Of a stretch of 64,000 nt of DNA, positions 44,663 through 53,225 are shown one piece after another. Each line of letters starts with the position of its first letter. Position 1 is the first letter of the stretch. The stretch is from Pseudanabaena sp. Salubria-1. GTDB taxonomy: Bacteria > Cyanobacteriota > Cyanobacteriia > Pseudanabaenales > Pseudanabaenaceae. A program made the position numbers and the translations under genes. The stretch lies in contig JALQCR010000019.1 of NCBI GenBank assembly GCA_023336205.1, positions 1 to 64,000 of the forward strand, read 5' to 3'. Below the pieces are notes generated by a model. The model was not told the origin of the DNA. It did no database searches and worked only from the letters and a program-made list of their open reading frames with translations.

Positions 44663-44694
44663 AAGTAGGGGCAATTCATGAATTGCCCCTACTT
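44663..44694. repeat. Perfect 32-bp palindrome between nrtA and nrtB
   Basis: AAGTAGGGGCAATTCA and its reverse complement with no loop. The inner 28 bp are identical to the centre of the palindrome inside the DALR gene at 33343-33394. In this operon position it may lower expression of genes downstream of nrtA. Confidence 0.85.
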
Positions 44695-44742
44695 CGGTTA
44701 CGAAAGAATGCGCTTTACGCCTCCTTTTGTCGATAGTCGATA

Positions 44743-46086
44743 TTATGCTTTTTTGATCTTGAGTCCCTTCAGGTACTCGCTTGGATTTTCAGGATCGAAC
44801 TTGACTCCATCAAAGAAAGTCTCGATACCGCGAGAAGTACTCTTAGGAATATCAGCTTCTTTGCCAATCATCTTCGCAGCTTCTTTCCAGATATCTTCAC
44901 GGTTAACCTTATCTACCAACTTCTTGGCATCAGTGTCAGCATCAAAGTAACCCCAACGCATATCTTCAGTCACAAACCAAAGATCGTGGCTCTTGTATGG
45001 ATAGGAAGCATTATCTTTCCAGAACTTCATCGCTAGATCGGGATTGTCAAGATTTCTACCATCACCGTAGTCAACCTTACCTTGGAGTCTACCCAAAATC
45101 TCAGCTGCTGGTACTTTTAGCCATTTGTCAGCACCGATGATCTTACACATCTCTTCTTTGTTTTCAGCTTTCTCACACCAGACTTGAGCTTCGAGAATGG
45201 CTGCAAGTATCGCCTTGGCAGCTTTAGGATTCTTATCAACCCAATCACCACGCATTGTGAATGCTTTTTCAGGATGATCTTTCCAGAATTCGCCTGTAGT
45301 AAAAGCTGTATAGCCAGTGTTTTGAGCAACTAGACGGGCATTCCAAGGTTCACCGACACAGAAGGCTTGCATGTTGCCAGCTTTCATATTGGCAACCATT
45401 TGAGGAGGTGGCACAACGATTGTGCTGACATCGTTGTTAGGATCAACGCCATTTGCAGCTAACCAATAGCGCATCCAAAGGTCATGGGTTCCACCAGGAA
45501 ATGTCACCGCGCACTTAATTTCTTTGCCGCCAGACTTGATTTTGGCAAAGCTTTCCTTGAGAGCCTCACTCTTGAGGGCAATTTTGAGATCTTTAAACTC
45601 ATTAGCGATCGAAATAGCTTGACCATTGGTGTTTAACCTAGCCAAGATATACATCGGTACTTTATTACCGTTGGTGATTTTTCCTTCAGAAATCAAGTAA
45701 GGCATCGGTGTCAAAATGTGAGCGCCATCAATACCACCCGCCTCAGAGCCAAGGACGATATTGTCACGGGTAGTTCCCCAAGAAGCTTGCTTGAGCACTT
45801 CGACATCCTTCATGCCGTATTTCTCAAATAGCCCCTTCTCTTTAGCAATAATGAGAGGCGCAGAGTCGGTCAGAGCGATAAAGCCAAGCTTTGCTTTGGT
45901 AGTTTCAGGAGTGTCGGCAGCACTAACTTTAGGGCTGGAAGTCGCAGTTGCAGAGGGACTTGCCTTTGTGGTAGCGTCCGTTGTCTTAGGCGCTTCACCG
46001 CCTCCTGTACAAGCATTTAAAGCGATCGCGCTAACAGTAGAAAGTCCTGCGGTGGTCAAAAACTTACGACGAGAGAATGTACTCAT
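44743..46086 (-). CDS. nrtA: Nitrate-binding lipoprotein
   Basis: A 447-residue protein. The N-terminus has SRRKFL (twin-Arg) and a lipobox ending in Cys-26 (ALNAC), followed by a Thr/Ser/Ala linker. LGFIALTDSAPLIIAKEKGLFEKYG and VVPPPQMVANMKAGNMQAFCVGEPWNAR are NrtA signatures. It binds nitrate and nitrite outside the plasma membrane and delivers them to NrtB. The gene lies 54 bp after nirA. Confidence 0.95.
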   Translation of the reverse strand: MSTFSRRKFLTTAGLSTVSAIALNACTGGGEAPKTTDATTKASPSATATSSPKVSAADTPETTKAKLGFIALTDSAPLIIAKEKGLFEKYGMKDVEVLKQASWGTTRDNIVLGSEAGGIDGAHILTPMPYLISEGKITNGNKVPMYILARLNTNGQAISIANEFKDLKIALKSEALKESFAKIKSGGKEIKCAVTFPGGTHDLWMRYWLAANGVDPNNDVSTIVVPPPQMVANMKAGNMQAFCVGEPWNARLVAQNTGYTAFTTGEFWKDHPEKAFTMRGDWVDKNPKAAKAILAAILEAQVWCEKAENKEEMCKIIGADKWLKVPAAEILGRLQGKVDYGDGRNLDNPDLAMKFWKDNASYPYKSHDLWFVTEDMRWGYFDADTDAKKLVDKVNREDIWKEAAKMIGKEADIPKSTSRGIETFFDGVKFDPENPSEYLKGLKIKKA

Positions 46087-46140
46087 TGATTTCCTGAATA
46101 TAAACTGAATTTAAGTGAATTAGATTGAACTTGTAATTGG

Positions 46141-47712
46141 TTAGCCGACAGAAATAAGTTCTGCCGATGGTGTTGCGATCGCTGCGTTTGCAGCATTCGC
46201 TTTGGGAATAGCCCCAAAGCGATCGACTAGGAGCTTGCCGACCACTTCGTGCAAGTCCTCGCATGGAACTTTTTCCATTACACAGGTTCCAAGATGAGCA
46301 TCTTTGCCCACCGTGCCACCCATGTAAATGTCCACACCATCAACAACCTTGCCATCTTTACGAGCTTTGCAACCCGTAAAGCCAATATCGGCAACTTGAG
46401 GCTGAGCGCAGGAATTAGGGCAACCACTCCAATGAATCCGCACAACTTTAGGAAGAATATAGTCTTCGGCAAGTTGTTTGGTGAGCGCAAGGGAGCGATT
46501 TTTAGTTTCCACGATCGCTACAGGACAGAACTGGTTGCCAGTACAGGAAACCAGACCGCGCATGAGGTTGTCAGGATTGACAGGGAACTTCTGAAGTAGG
46601 GGATCTTGCAGAAGCGCTGGCAATTGCTCATCGCTCACATTAGTAATGAGCAGATTCTGCTCAACTGTGAGGCGCATATCGCTGTTGCCATAAGTGTCTG
46701 CAACCCTTGCAAATTCATACATGTCGGCGGCATACATCCGCCCAACAGGAATTTGCAACCCGACATAGTTCATTCCTGCTTGCTTTTGTTTGTGAACCCC
46801 AATGTGATCGCGCTTTTCCCATTCGATCTCATCTTTGAGTGCGGCTGGAGCAAGTGGGTTACCCATTTGCTTTTCCACTTCAGCACGGAATTTTTCAATT
46901 CCCCACTCATCAATTAAAAACATTAAACGCGCTTTGTCTCGCTTTTCTCGGGGTCCATTGTCTCGGAATACTATTAGTAATGCTTCACAAAGCGCAACCA
47001 CATCTTCTGGTGGAACCCAAACATCTAAGGGAATTGCAGCCTCAATACGCTTAGCCGAGAAAAATCCACCAACTAATACATTAAATCCAAATACTTCTTT
47101 ATTCTCTTCGTTAAAAGCTGGTACAAACGCTAAATCATTGATTTCGGCATGGGTCGAGTTATCCCGACAACCTGCGATCGCGATATTAAACTTGCGCGGT
47201 AAATTTGTAAAATCTGAGTTGCCTTCACCATTATTCGTAAGCAGGTTTTGTACTTGAATAGCTAGCTCACGAGTATCGTAAAGCTCATTAGCATCAATAC
47301 CAGCTACAGGTGAACCTGTAATATTACGGATGTTATCCATGGCGGACTGTACACTTGTCAGTCCAACCGATCTAAACTTCTCGAACATTTCAGGGACATC
47401 CTCAATGAGAATGCCGCGCATTTGAATATTTTGTCGGGTGGTGATATCCGCAACACCATATTCACCGCACTTTTCGACTACAGAAGCTAATACACGCATC
47501 TGATCGCTACTCAGCAAGCCATTGGGTATGCGCATCCGTACCATAAAGCGACCAGGAGTACTTTTGCGAAAAAATACGCCCAACCATTTCAAGCGATGTT
47601 GCAAATCGTCATTATCGATCGCTTCCCAGCCAATTTCGGCGAATCGGTCGATTTCGGCTTTTACAGCAAGACCATCTTTTGCGGATTTTAGGTCTTCTAT
47701 TTTATTTGCCAT
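46141..47712 (-). CDS. nirA: Ferredoxin-nitrite reductase
   Basis: About 523 residues from ATG 47712, which has AAGGA upstream; a longer frame opens at 47790 but its first 26 residues lack similarity. SCTGNQFC and SGCPNSCA give the four Cys that hold the 4Fe-4S-sirohaem centre. It reduces nitrite to ammonium with six electrons from ferredoxin. First gene of the nitrate operon, behind the NtcA promoter at 47826-47867. Confidence 0.95.
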   Translation of the reverse strand: MANKIEDLKSAKDGLAVKAEIDRFAEIGWEAIDNDDLQHRLKWLGVFFRKSTPGRFMVRMRIPNGLLSSDQMRVLASVVEKCGEYGVADITTRQNIQMRGILIEDVPEMFEKFRSVGLTSVQSAMDNIRNITGSPVAGIDANELYDTRELAIQVQNLLTNNGEGNSDFTNLPRKFNIAIAGCRDNSTHAEINDLAFVPAFNEENKEVFGFNVLVGGFFSAKRIEAAIPLDVWVPPEDVVALCEALLIVFRDNGPREKRDKARLMFLIDEWGIEKFRAEVEKQMGNPLAPAALKDEIEWEKRDHIGVHKQKQAGMNYVGLQIPVGRMYAADMYEFARVADTYGNSDMRLTVEQNLLITNVSDEQLPALLQDPLLQKFPVNPDNLMRGLVSCTGNQFCPVAIVETKNRSLALTKQLAEDYILPKVVRIHWSGCPNSCAQPQVADIGFTGCKARKDGKVVDGVDIYMGGTVGKDAHLGTCVMEKVPCEDLHEVVGKLLVDRFGAIPKANAANAAIATPSAELISVG

Positions 47713-47825
47713 ATTACTTAATCCTTGGCTCAGGCTTGAGATCTCATGATTTTGGCGATCGCTATTTAAGCAAAACCGCAAAACTTCCATCTCTCAAGCG
47801 CTATTGAAACTTTTATACTTCGTTT

Positions 47826-47867
47826 ACACTACTTAACGTTTCGATCCCGATTCGTATAAGAAACTAC
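47826..47867 (-). promoter_or_regulatory. NtcA-activated promoter of the nir-nrt-narB operon
   Basis: On the minus strand GTAGTTTCTTATAC (47854-47867) fits the NtcA site GTA-N8-TAC. After 22 bp comes TAGTGT (47826-47831), which fits the -10 pattern TAN3T. This is the classical layout of NtcA-dependent promoters. Transcription should start near 47818, about 105 bp before the nirA start. Confidence 0.85.
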
Positions 47868-47905
47868 ATATTTTTAAACTTTATTTAATAATTGCAAAAC
47901 TCTAA

Positions 47906-47918
47906 TGCATTTATTGCA
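47906..47918 (-). promoter_or_regulatory. Putative NtcB (LysR-type) site
   Basis: TGCATTTATTGCA fits TGCA-N5-TGCA, the motif reported for NtcB, the nitrite-responsive LysR-type activator of cyanobacterial nitrate genes. It is centred about 52 bp upstream of the NtcA site centre. The palindrome extends one or two bases each side. Confidence 0.65.
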
Positions 47919-47942
47919 TTAAAACTTGCATCCAAATTTCTC

Positions 47943-48046
47943 TAATACCAATTCACGAAAGTGTGGCTACACTTCTGTGAATTAAAAAACAAACCCTGTA
48001 AGGGTCTTAAAAGCACAAAATGGCTTAGCCATTTTGTGCTTTGGGA
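47943..48046. repeat. Composite two-hairpin repeat, copy 2
   Basis: Hairpin B' (47950-47983) has arms AATTCACGAAAGTGT and ACACTTCTGTGAATT. Hairpin A' (48010-48042) has AAAGCACAAAATGG and its partner. The spacer has AACCCTGTAAGGGT. In reverse complement it matches the order and spacer of the copy at 3803-3905. Base changes in arm B are partly compensated (CCAC/GTGG there, TCAC/GTGA here). Confidence 0.6.
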
Positions 48047-48128
48047 TAAAAGGTAGTCTCAATAGGCTTATGCTCTTTTTTTACTTGATTGAACCCTGTT
48101 TTTGAATAGTGCCCCAAGGTAAAGATAT

Positions 48129-48946
48129 GGTAGTCCTAAAAAGGAAAGGATGTAGGAAAATATCCAGATAGTTGATACAAAGTAAAGTAATGTCAGAAGC
48201 AAGGCCATCCTGTCCATCCTGCCAGTCCGTATCCGTTGTAAAAAACGGCAGTACACGACATGGAAAACAAAATTATAAATGTCGGGACTGTGGTCGTCAA
48301 TTTGTAGAAAATCCACAGTGGCAGAGAGTTTCAGAGCGTACCCAAGACACTTATGACCTTCTTGAGAAACTACTACTAGAAAAAATCCCACTAGCTGGAA
48401 TTGCCAGAGTCCTCAAGGTGTCAGAGAGATGGTTGCAAAGTTACGTCAATCATAAATATGAAAACGTTCCTCAGCAGGTGGAGGTAGAACCAAAACCAAA
48501 ACGCCGTTTGACCATACAGATGGATGAATTGTGGTCTTTTGTGGACGACAAAGGCAATAAACAGTGGGTATGGCTTGCCATTGATGCCGAGACTCGTGAA
48601 ATTGTCGGTTGTTATATAGGCGATCGCACTGGTGAATCAGCTCAGAAGTTATGGGAATCGTTGCCTAGCGTCTATCGCCAATGTGCGGTTATTTATACTG
48701 ACTTCTATTCGTCTTATCCAGTTGTCCTGCCCAGCAAACGTCATAGGGCTGTCGGGAAAGAAACGGGAAAGACCAACTATATTGAGAGATTCAACTGTAC
48801 GTTACGTCAACGAGTATCAAGACTAGTTAGAAAGACCTTATCTTTTTCTAAGAAATTGGAAAATCACATTGGAGCCATTTGGAATTTTATTCATCATTAC
48901 AACGATTCTTTACCTCCGTGTGCGTCCTTTCCTTTTTAGGACTACC
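48129..48946 (+). mobile_element. IS1-family insertion sequence
   Basis: 818 bp bounded by a 22-bp perfect inverted repeat starting GGTAGTCCTAAAAAGG. AAAGATA is repeated at both flanks (48121-48127 and 48947-48953) as a 7-8 bp target duplication, in line with the 8-9 bp of IS1 elements. Confidence 0.88.
48190..48939 (+). CDS. IS1-family transposase
   Basis: About 249 residues from ATG 48190 (MSEARPSCPSCQS). A CPSC...CRDC zinc finger and helix-turn-helix precede the DDE domain: MDELWSFVDDKGN, VIYTDFYSSYP and a Glu in NYIERFNCTLRQRVSRLVRKT. Unlike IS1 of enterobacteria it is one continuous frame with no programmed frameshift. The gene ends within the right inverted repeat. Confidence 0.9.
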   Translation: MSEARPSCPSCQSVSVVKNGSTRHGKQNYKCRDCGRQFVENPQWQRVSERTQDTYDLLEKLLLEKIPLAGIARVLKVSERWLQSYVNHKYENVPQQVEVEPKPKRRLTIQMDELWSFVDDKGNKQWVWLAIDAETREIVGCYIGDRTGESAQKLWESLPSVYRQCAVIYTDFYSSYPVVLPSKRHRAVGKETGKTNYIERFNCTLRQRVSRLVRKTLSFSKKLENHIGAIWNFIHHYNDSLPPCASFPF

Positions 48947-48947
48947 A

Positions 48948-49085
48948 AAGATAGTCGGTCAACAACATCGCGGCGTGGATGGTTTGACGGCGGCACAATA
49001 CAGTATGTCGCAAGATCGGGTCATGTTCTTGGAAAAAATTGGGATCGAGGGCAGAGATCGCCTCCCGAACTCACGTTCTTTTTAA
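48948..49085 (+). pseudogene. Possible gene remnant right of the IS1 element
   Basis: The frame KIVGQQHRGVDGLTAAQYSM then SQDRVMFLEKIG to a stop at 49085 looks protein-like but has no start codon of its own: left of the IS the frame meets a stop after four codons. It may be the tail of a lost gene. I cannot name it. Confidence 0.3.
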
Positions 49086-49196
49086 CGTGAGTAAAGCTTA
49101 ACATTATGCTTGGTATTAGCATAATCAAATCCTAAAAAGGTTTTTTGTAAGGTTTTACGCCGTTTTCTCTCGATTTGTTAAACTAGAGTACAGTGC

Positions 49197-49243
49197 AAAT
49201 CCTAATAAAAAACGGCGCGAAGCGCCGTTTTTTATTAGGATTT
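49197..49243 (-). terminator. Perfect 22-bp-arm palindrome at the lysS end
   Basis: The arms 49197-49218 and 49222-49243 enclose gaa, with core GGCGC-gaa-GCGCC. The right arm contains the last codons and the stop of lysS, so the gene end is itself part of the palindrome. Confidence 0.75.
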
Positions 49244-50833
49244 ACTAGCCGTGAGATTTAGAGCGATCGCATCTTGAATGCGCTGAATCACAAATGCTTT
49301 ATCCAGATAAGAAAGCAAGCTTCCTGCCTTGGGACCACGCTCCTTATTTAAGAACGTGTAATACACTGCGGCAAATGCACTCTTTTGAGAAACTTCAACT
49401 TGCTTAGAAGTACTAAATAAGAGGGTTTGCAGTTCTTCGCCTTCCCAATTAATATCACCTGCGAGATTAGTCGCTAATGATTCAAGATAAGTTACTTGCT
49501 CAGTGGTAAGAGTTGACGCTTTTTCAGGCATCGAGTCTAGATACAGAACTAGTTTCTCTTCTTCATCAGCATAGTCTTGCAACCATTTTTTGCCAACACG
49601 GATGCGATCGCGTACTACTTCCCAGTCGCGATCGCTCAGGTGATTAGCGCTTCTGGCAGCAATCTCGGCTTCGAGGTCGAGGTGAGGAATTTGCAGCAAG
49701 GAAATTAAGGTGCTGAAGTCAAAAGCTTGATAACCAGAGACTTTTTCTTCTGTATTCAATTGCGAATAGATAAGAGGAACCAAGTCTTCCAGAGCCTTTT
49801 CATCTTTGACTGTATCTGCCTGATATTTGTCAATCAAGGTGTCATAGTCACGGAATAAACGAGTAATTGTCTCGTAGTTCGGCGAGAAATTGATGACGCT
49901 GCGAGGCTGTGTCCGCAACATTAAGAATCGTAGTAGTTCAGGTGGCAATAAATCAGCGATTTCCTTAGCGCTGGAACCGACACCTTTAGAAGAACTCATC
50001 TTGGTTCCATTCACCAATATAAATTCATAGGGCGCATGGGTAGGTGGATTCTTTTTGAGAACCTTACGACAAATAGAGTTCGCCACATCGCGAGAGCCGC
50101 CCTTTTGGGAATGGTCTTTACCAGCGAGTTCAATCGATGCGCCGACAACTTCCCATTTAGCTACCCATTCTACTTTCCAAGGCAATTTGCCGTTACCATC
50201 AAAGGGCGATATCCAACCTGTATGACCACAACCTTTGACGTATTCCATCGCATTGGGCTGACATGTGTAAAACACCTTGCCATCTTGATAATCAGTGACT
50301 ACCGTAGTTGCAATTTTGCCACAGTTTTCACAAATGGTTTGGAAGGGATACCAATTGGAGGGGCGATCGGCTTTGCTGATTTCTTTGTAGGCTTCACGCA
50401 CAAGGTGAGCATTGTTCAAGAAGAGATCAATATATTGATTCATCTTGCCTGAACGATAGAGATTTCGTAGATAATAAATTTCGGGACGCACGCCTAGATG
50501 CTCGAATACTTCTAGAAATTCGCCCATAAAGTACTTGGCATAATCGGTCGCCGTATCTTCTGGAGAAGGGACATTACAAAGAGGCTGCCCCAAATATGGC
50601 GCAAATTTAGCTTGATCTAAATAGTGGGGTACGGTGTCGAGCGCATCGTAATCGTCAACACCGTAGGTAAAAGTCACAGGTTTACCTGCGTGTTTGAGGG
50701 CGCGATAAATGGCATCGTGAATCACAACCCCGCGCAATGAGCCGACATGAACGCGCCCAGAGGGGGTTTTGGAATCGTTAACTATAATGCGATCGCCGCT
50801 TGCATCTACTGCAAATTTATCCGCCCAAAACAT
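49235..50833 (-). CDS. lysK: Class I lysyl-tRNA synthetase
   Basis: About 532 residues from ATG 50833 (MFWADKFA). PSGRVHVGSLRG is the HIGH-type motif and KMSSSKG the KMSKS motif of a class I Rossmann enzyme; CENCGK...CG gives a zinc-knuckle-like region. This is the archaeal-type LysRS, unrelated to the class II LysRS that most bacteria, including most cyanobacteria, use. It charges tRNA-Lys. The frame opens at TTG 50860 but the ATG fits better. Confidence 0.88.
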   Translation of the reverse strand: MFWADKFAVDASGDRIIVNDSKTPSGRVHVGSLRGVVIHDAIYRALKHAGKPVTFTYGVDDYDALDTVPHYLDQAKFAPYLGQPLCNVPSPEDTATDYAKYFMGEFLEVFEHLGVRPEIYYLRNLYRSGKMNQYIDLFLNNAHLVREAYKEISKADRPSNWYPFQTICENCGKIATTVVTDYQDGKVFYTCQPNAMEYVKGCGHTGWISPFDGNGKLPWKVEWVAKWEVVGASIELAGKDHSQKGGSRDVANSICRKVLKKNPPTHAPYEFILVNGTKMSSSKGVGSSAKEIADLLPPELLRFLMLRTQPRSVINFSPNYETITRLFRDYDTLIDKYQADTVKDEKALEDLVPLIYSQLNTEEKVSGYQAFDFSTLISLLQIPHLDLEAEIAARSANHLSDRDWEVVRDRIRVGKKWLQDYADEEEKLVLYLDSMPEKASTLTTEQVTYLESLATNLAGDINWEGEELQTLLFSTSKQVEVSQKSAFAAVYYTFLNKERGPKAGSLLSYLDKAFVIQRIQDAIALNLTASKS

Positions 50834-50924
50834 AGTGGTAATTATCCGAAGGTCTTTCAAGAGTTAAGTTTATGTGTAAAATTACTTATTTAGCAAATTT
50901 TGCACCTTATCTAGTCTAACAGGA

Positions 50925-52178
50925 TTAAAATTTTTCTGACTCCGAATTTTTTTGACCTAATAATAGGTAAGTAATCATTTCTCCTTTTCCTTTGATGGTA
51001 ATTGCACCTCTTTCCTCAAAGTTATAATTTTTTTTCAGCCGATCGTAGGTAGCTTCGCTAACTTGGATTTTACCAGCGATGCCATGAGATTCCATTCGCG
51101 AGGCAGTATTTACTGTGTCTCCCCAAAGATCACAGGCAAATTTTTTGAGTCCGATTACACCAGCAACAACTGGTCCCGTGTGAATACCAATGCGAATGCT
51201 GAGATTTTTTTCTGTTTCTTGATTGAAATCAGCGATCGCTTTTTGCATATCGAGTGCCATGTTAGCGATTGCTTCAGCATGATCAACTCGTGGATAGGGA
51301 AGTCCTGAAACGACTAAATAAGCATCCCCAATAGTTTTAATCTTTTCTAGTTGATGAATTTCGACTAGGCGATCGAAACGCGAGAAAATTTGATTGAGGA
51401 AGTCAACGACTTGATCGGGAGGTAAATGGCTGGAAAGTTGCGTAAATCCGACAATATCTGCAAATAAAACTGTGACATCAGTGAAACTATCAGCGATCGT
51501 ATTCTCATCATCTTTGAGTCTTATAGCGATCGATTCAGGCAAAATATTTAGTAATAGCTTTTCGGAAGTACTGCGAGCATAGAATTCTGATTTTGCTAAT
51601 TTCTCATAGAGATAGACAGAGAGATTACTAATAAAACAAGTCCAAAAAATATTAATAAGCCAAGAAATAGCAGGTATATCATCTGGAAATATTTCAATAC
51701 CCAAAGCACTGTTCACAGAAAAATAATATGCTAATCCGCCTAATTGAGAAATGAGATGAAATCGCCAACGTACTGGTACTAGAGTTGCTTGTGAGAAGAA
51801 TGTCACCATCCACCAAATTAAAATCATGTCTGGTTTAACTTGCTTGCCAATGGTATCAACTAGTTGAATTAAGATCGTGATCGTCCAAGAAAGGATCAAG
51901 AAAACCAGTGAAATTTGTAAAGGTGGACGTATTTTTTTAAGATAATTTAGTCCATATACCAGTCCCGTCAAAATCACAAGAATGGTAATCAACCAAATTG
52001 CAGAAAATTGAGTAGGTCTAAATAATACATAGACAAGTTGCTCCCCCAGTAATGTGACAAAGTAAAAGAAGGCTATTCGCATTCCTAAACTCAGTCTCTT
52101 TTGAATAAACTGCTGTCGCCATAGTTGATATTCAGGCGTTAGCAAACCACGTTGTCTTTTTAGAAAGCTAAACATCAT
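50925..52178 (-). CDS. Membrane adenylate cyclase (class III)
   Basis: A 417-residue protein. Six hydrophobic segments in residues 25-195, then a class III cyclase domain: VTVLFADIVGFT (metal Asp), KIKTIGDAYLVVSG, and ACDLWGDTVNTASRME. The Lys in EKIKTIGD and Asp in CDLWG are the residues that select ATP, so cAMP is the expected product. It resembles the CyaA/CyaB-type enzymes with 6-TM domains seen in cyanobacteria. Confidence 0.88.
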   Translation of the reverse strand: MMFSFLKRQRGLLTPEYQLWRQQFIQKRLSLGMRIAFFYFVTLLGEQLVYVLFRPTQFSAIWLITILVILTGLVYGLNYLKKIRPPLQISLVFLILSWTITILIQLVDTIGKQVKPDMILIWWMVTFFSQATLVPVRWRFHLISQLGGLAYYFSVNSALGIEIFPDDIPAISWLINIFWTCFISNLSVYLYEKLAKSEFYARSTSEKLLLNILPESIAIRLKDDENTIADSFTDVTVLFADIVGFTQLSSHLPPDQVVDFLNQIFSRFDRLVEIHQLEKIKTIGDAYLVVSGLPYPRVDHAEAIANMALDMQKAIADFNQETEKNLSIRIGIHTGPVVAGVIGLKKFACDLWGDTVNTASRMESHGIAGKIQVSEATYDRLKKNYNFEERGAITIKGKGEMITYLLLGQKNSESEKF

Positions 52179-52340
52179 GTTTTGCGATCGCGCAGATAGT
52201 AAATTAACTTGGGATTTTATCGCATAAAGTTAGCCGAGAGTATCTACGCATCTCTTTCCATACAATGCGATCGCAAAATACGTCTATTCCTATATGCATA
52301 AAAAAAATACATTCGTTTTCTTTGTAACAAAAATTAAAAA

Positions 52341-52532
52341 GTGACGATTCCGCTCAATGTACCTCACTCGGCGATTAATCTCAGCGATAAGCCTTGTGTG
52401 ATGGTGAATGCTGTCCTGCGACATGGTGCACCCTATCTCAAAGATTACCAACCCCGTCGTCATCCTTTTTCCTATGATTTAGATGCTGCACGTAAAGCGA
52501 TCACTAATTTAGAACTTCCACTTACAGCTTAA
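52341..52532 (+). pseudogene. 3' fragment of a cupin-like gene
   Basis: 63 codons starting with GTG right after an in-frame stop. PLNVPHSAINLSDKPC has the PxxxPHxxxN pattern of cupin motif 2, so this is probably the C-terminal part of a metal-binding cupin whose 5' part is gone. Its tail matches the remnant at 20778-20826. Confidence 0.5.
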
Positions 52533-52624
52533 ATCTACTTGTCCTAACTTACCTTAGGCAGATAGAACTCCTGAGGTATAGCCATTTTCAGTTAAGCATG
52601 ATCAAAAAAATGTAGGGCCAACTC

Positions 52625-52732
52625 ATGAAAGGAAAAAGAAAAACTTTTTTAAGCATGACTCACCCCATTCTTGCATTAAGTCTTGTGTTCTTTAATATTT
52701 TGAGTCATGGTGTTTATTGCGATCGCAGTTAA
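52625..52732 (+). CDS. Possible 35-residue secreted peptide
   Basis: ATG at 52625 opens MKGKRKTFLSMTHPILALSL followed by a hydrophobic stretch and a short polar end (HGVYCDRS). It looks like a signal peptide with almost nothing behind it. No ribosome site is clear. It may be a degraded gene start. Confidence 0.25.
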   Translation: MKGKRKTFLSMTHPILALSLVFFNILSHGVYCDRS

Positions 52733-52784
52733 ACTTGACATAATACTTTCCTATTTTAATATTAAAGTTCATTGGGAGAAATTC

Positions 52785-53195
52785 GTGAAAAGTTCAAGAT
52801 TAGTTATTACCTCTCTAGTTGTTTCGCTCCTAACTAGTACTTCCAATCTAAGTGCAAATGCTCAGTCCTCAAATAATTGGGTAGAGCAAGCTTTAGGAAG
52901 CTATCAAAGTCAAATTTTGAACGCAGGTATTCTCGCTTCTGGAAAAACAGAATTCAGAAAAAATAGTAACGGCTCTTTAGTCGGTATTTACACTATGAAT
53001 GAGGAAGGAGGAATAGTACAAGGCAAGTTGTCTAAATGTCGAGCGATAAAGATTCAGGTAATGCGTTGTATCTGGAATGACAAATATGGGACTGGGGAGC
53101 TTGAAGTTACATTTTCTGAAGATTTTTCTAGTTTTAATGGATATTGGGGAGTAGAAATTTCAGAACCAATATATCGATGGAGCGGCGCACGATAA
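52785..53195 (+). CDS. Small exported protein of unknown function
   Basis: About 136 residues from GTG 52785, preceded by GGGAGA; the longer frame from 52707 is less likely. Residues 1-26 are a signal peptide ending near ANAQSS. The mature part has beta-strand pattern (TEFRKNSNGSLVGIYTM ... GELEVTFSEDFSSFNGYWG) with two Cys that may pair (KCRAIKIQVMRC). No family recognised. Confidence 0.6.
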   Translation: MKSSRLVITSLVVSLLTSTSNLSANAQSSNNWVEQALGSYQSQILNAGILASGKTEFRKNSNGSLVGIYTMNEEGGIVQGKLSKCRAIKIQVMRCIWNDKYGTGELEVTFSEDFSSFNGYWGVEISEPIYRWSGAR

Positions 53196-53225
53196 GTTCC
53201 TATTGTTGAGGCGATCGCAGTGGTA

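Noticed and set aside
46835..47257. 140-codon plus-strand frame opposite nirA
   Set aside because: Antisense to highly conserved nirA sequence; no start signal.
50036..50452. 138-codon plus-strand frame opposite the lysyl-tRNA synthetase
   Set aside because: Antisense shadow with no family resemblance.
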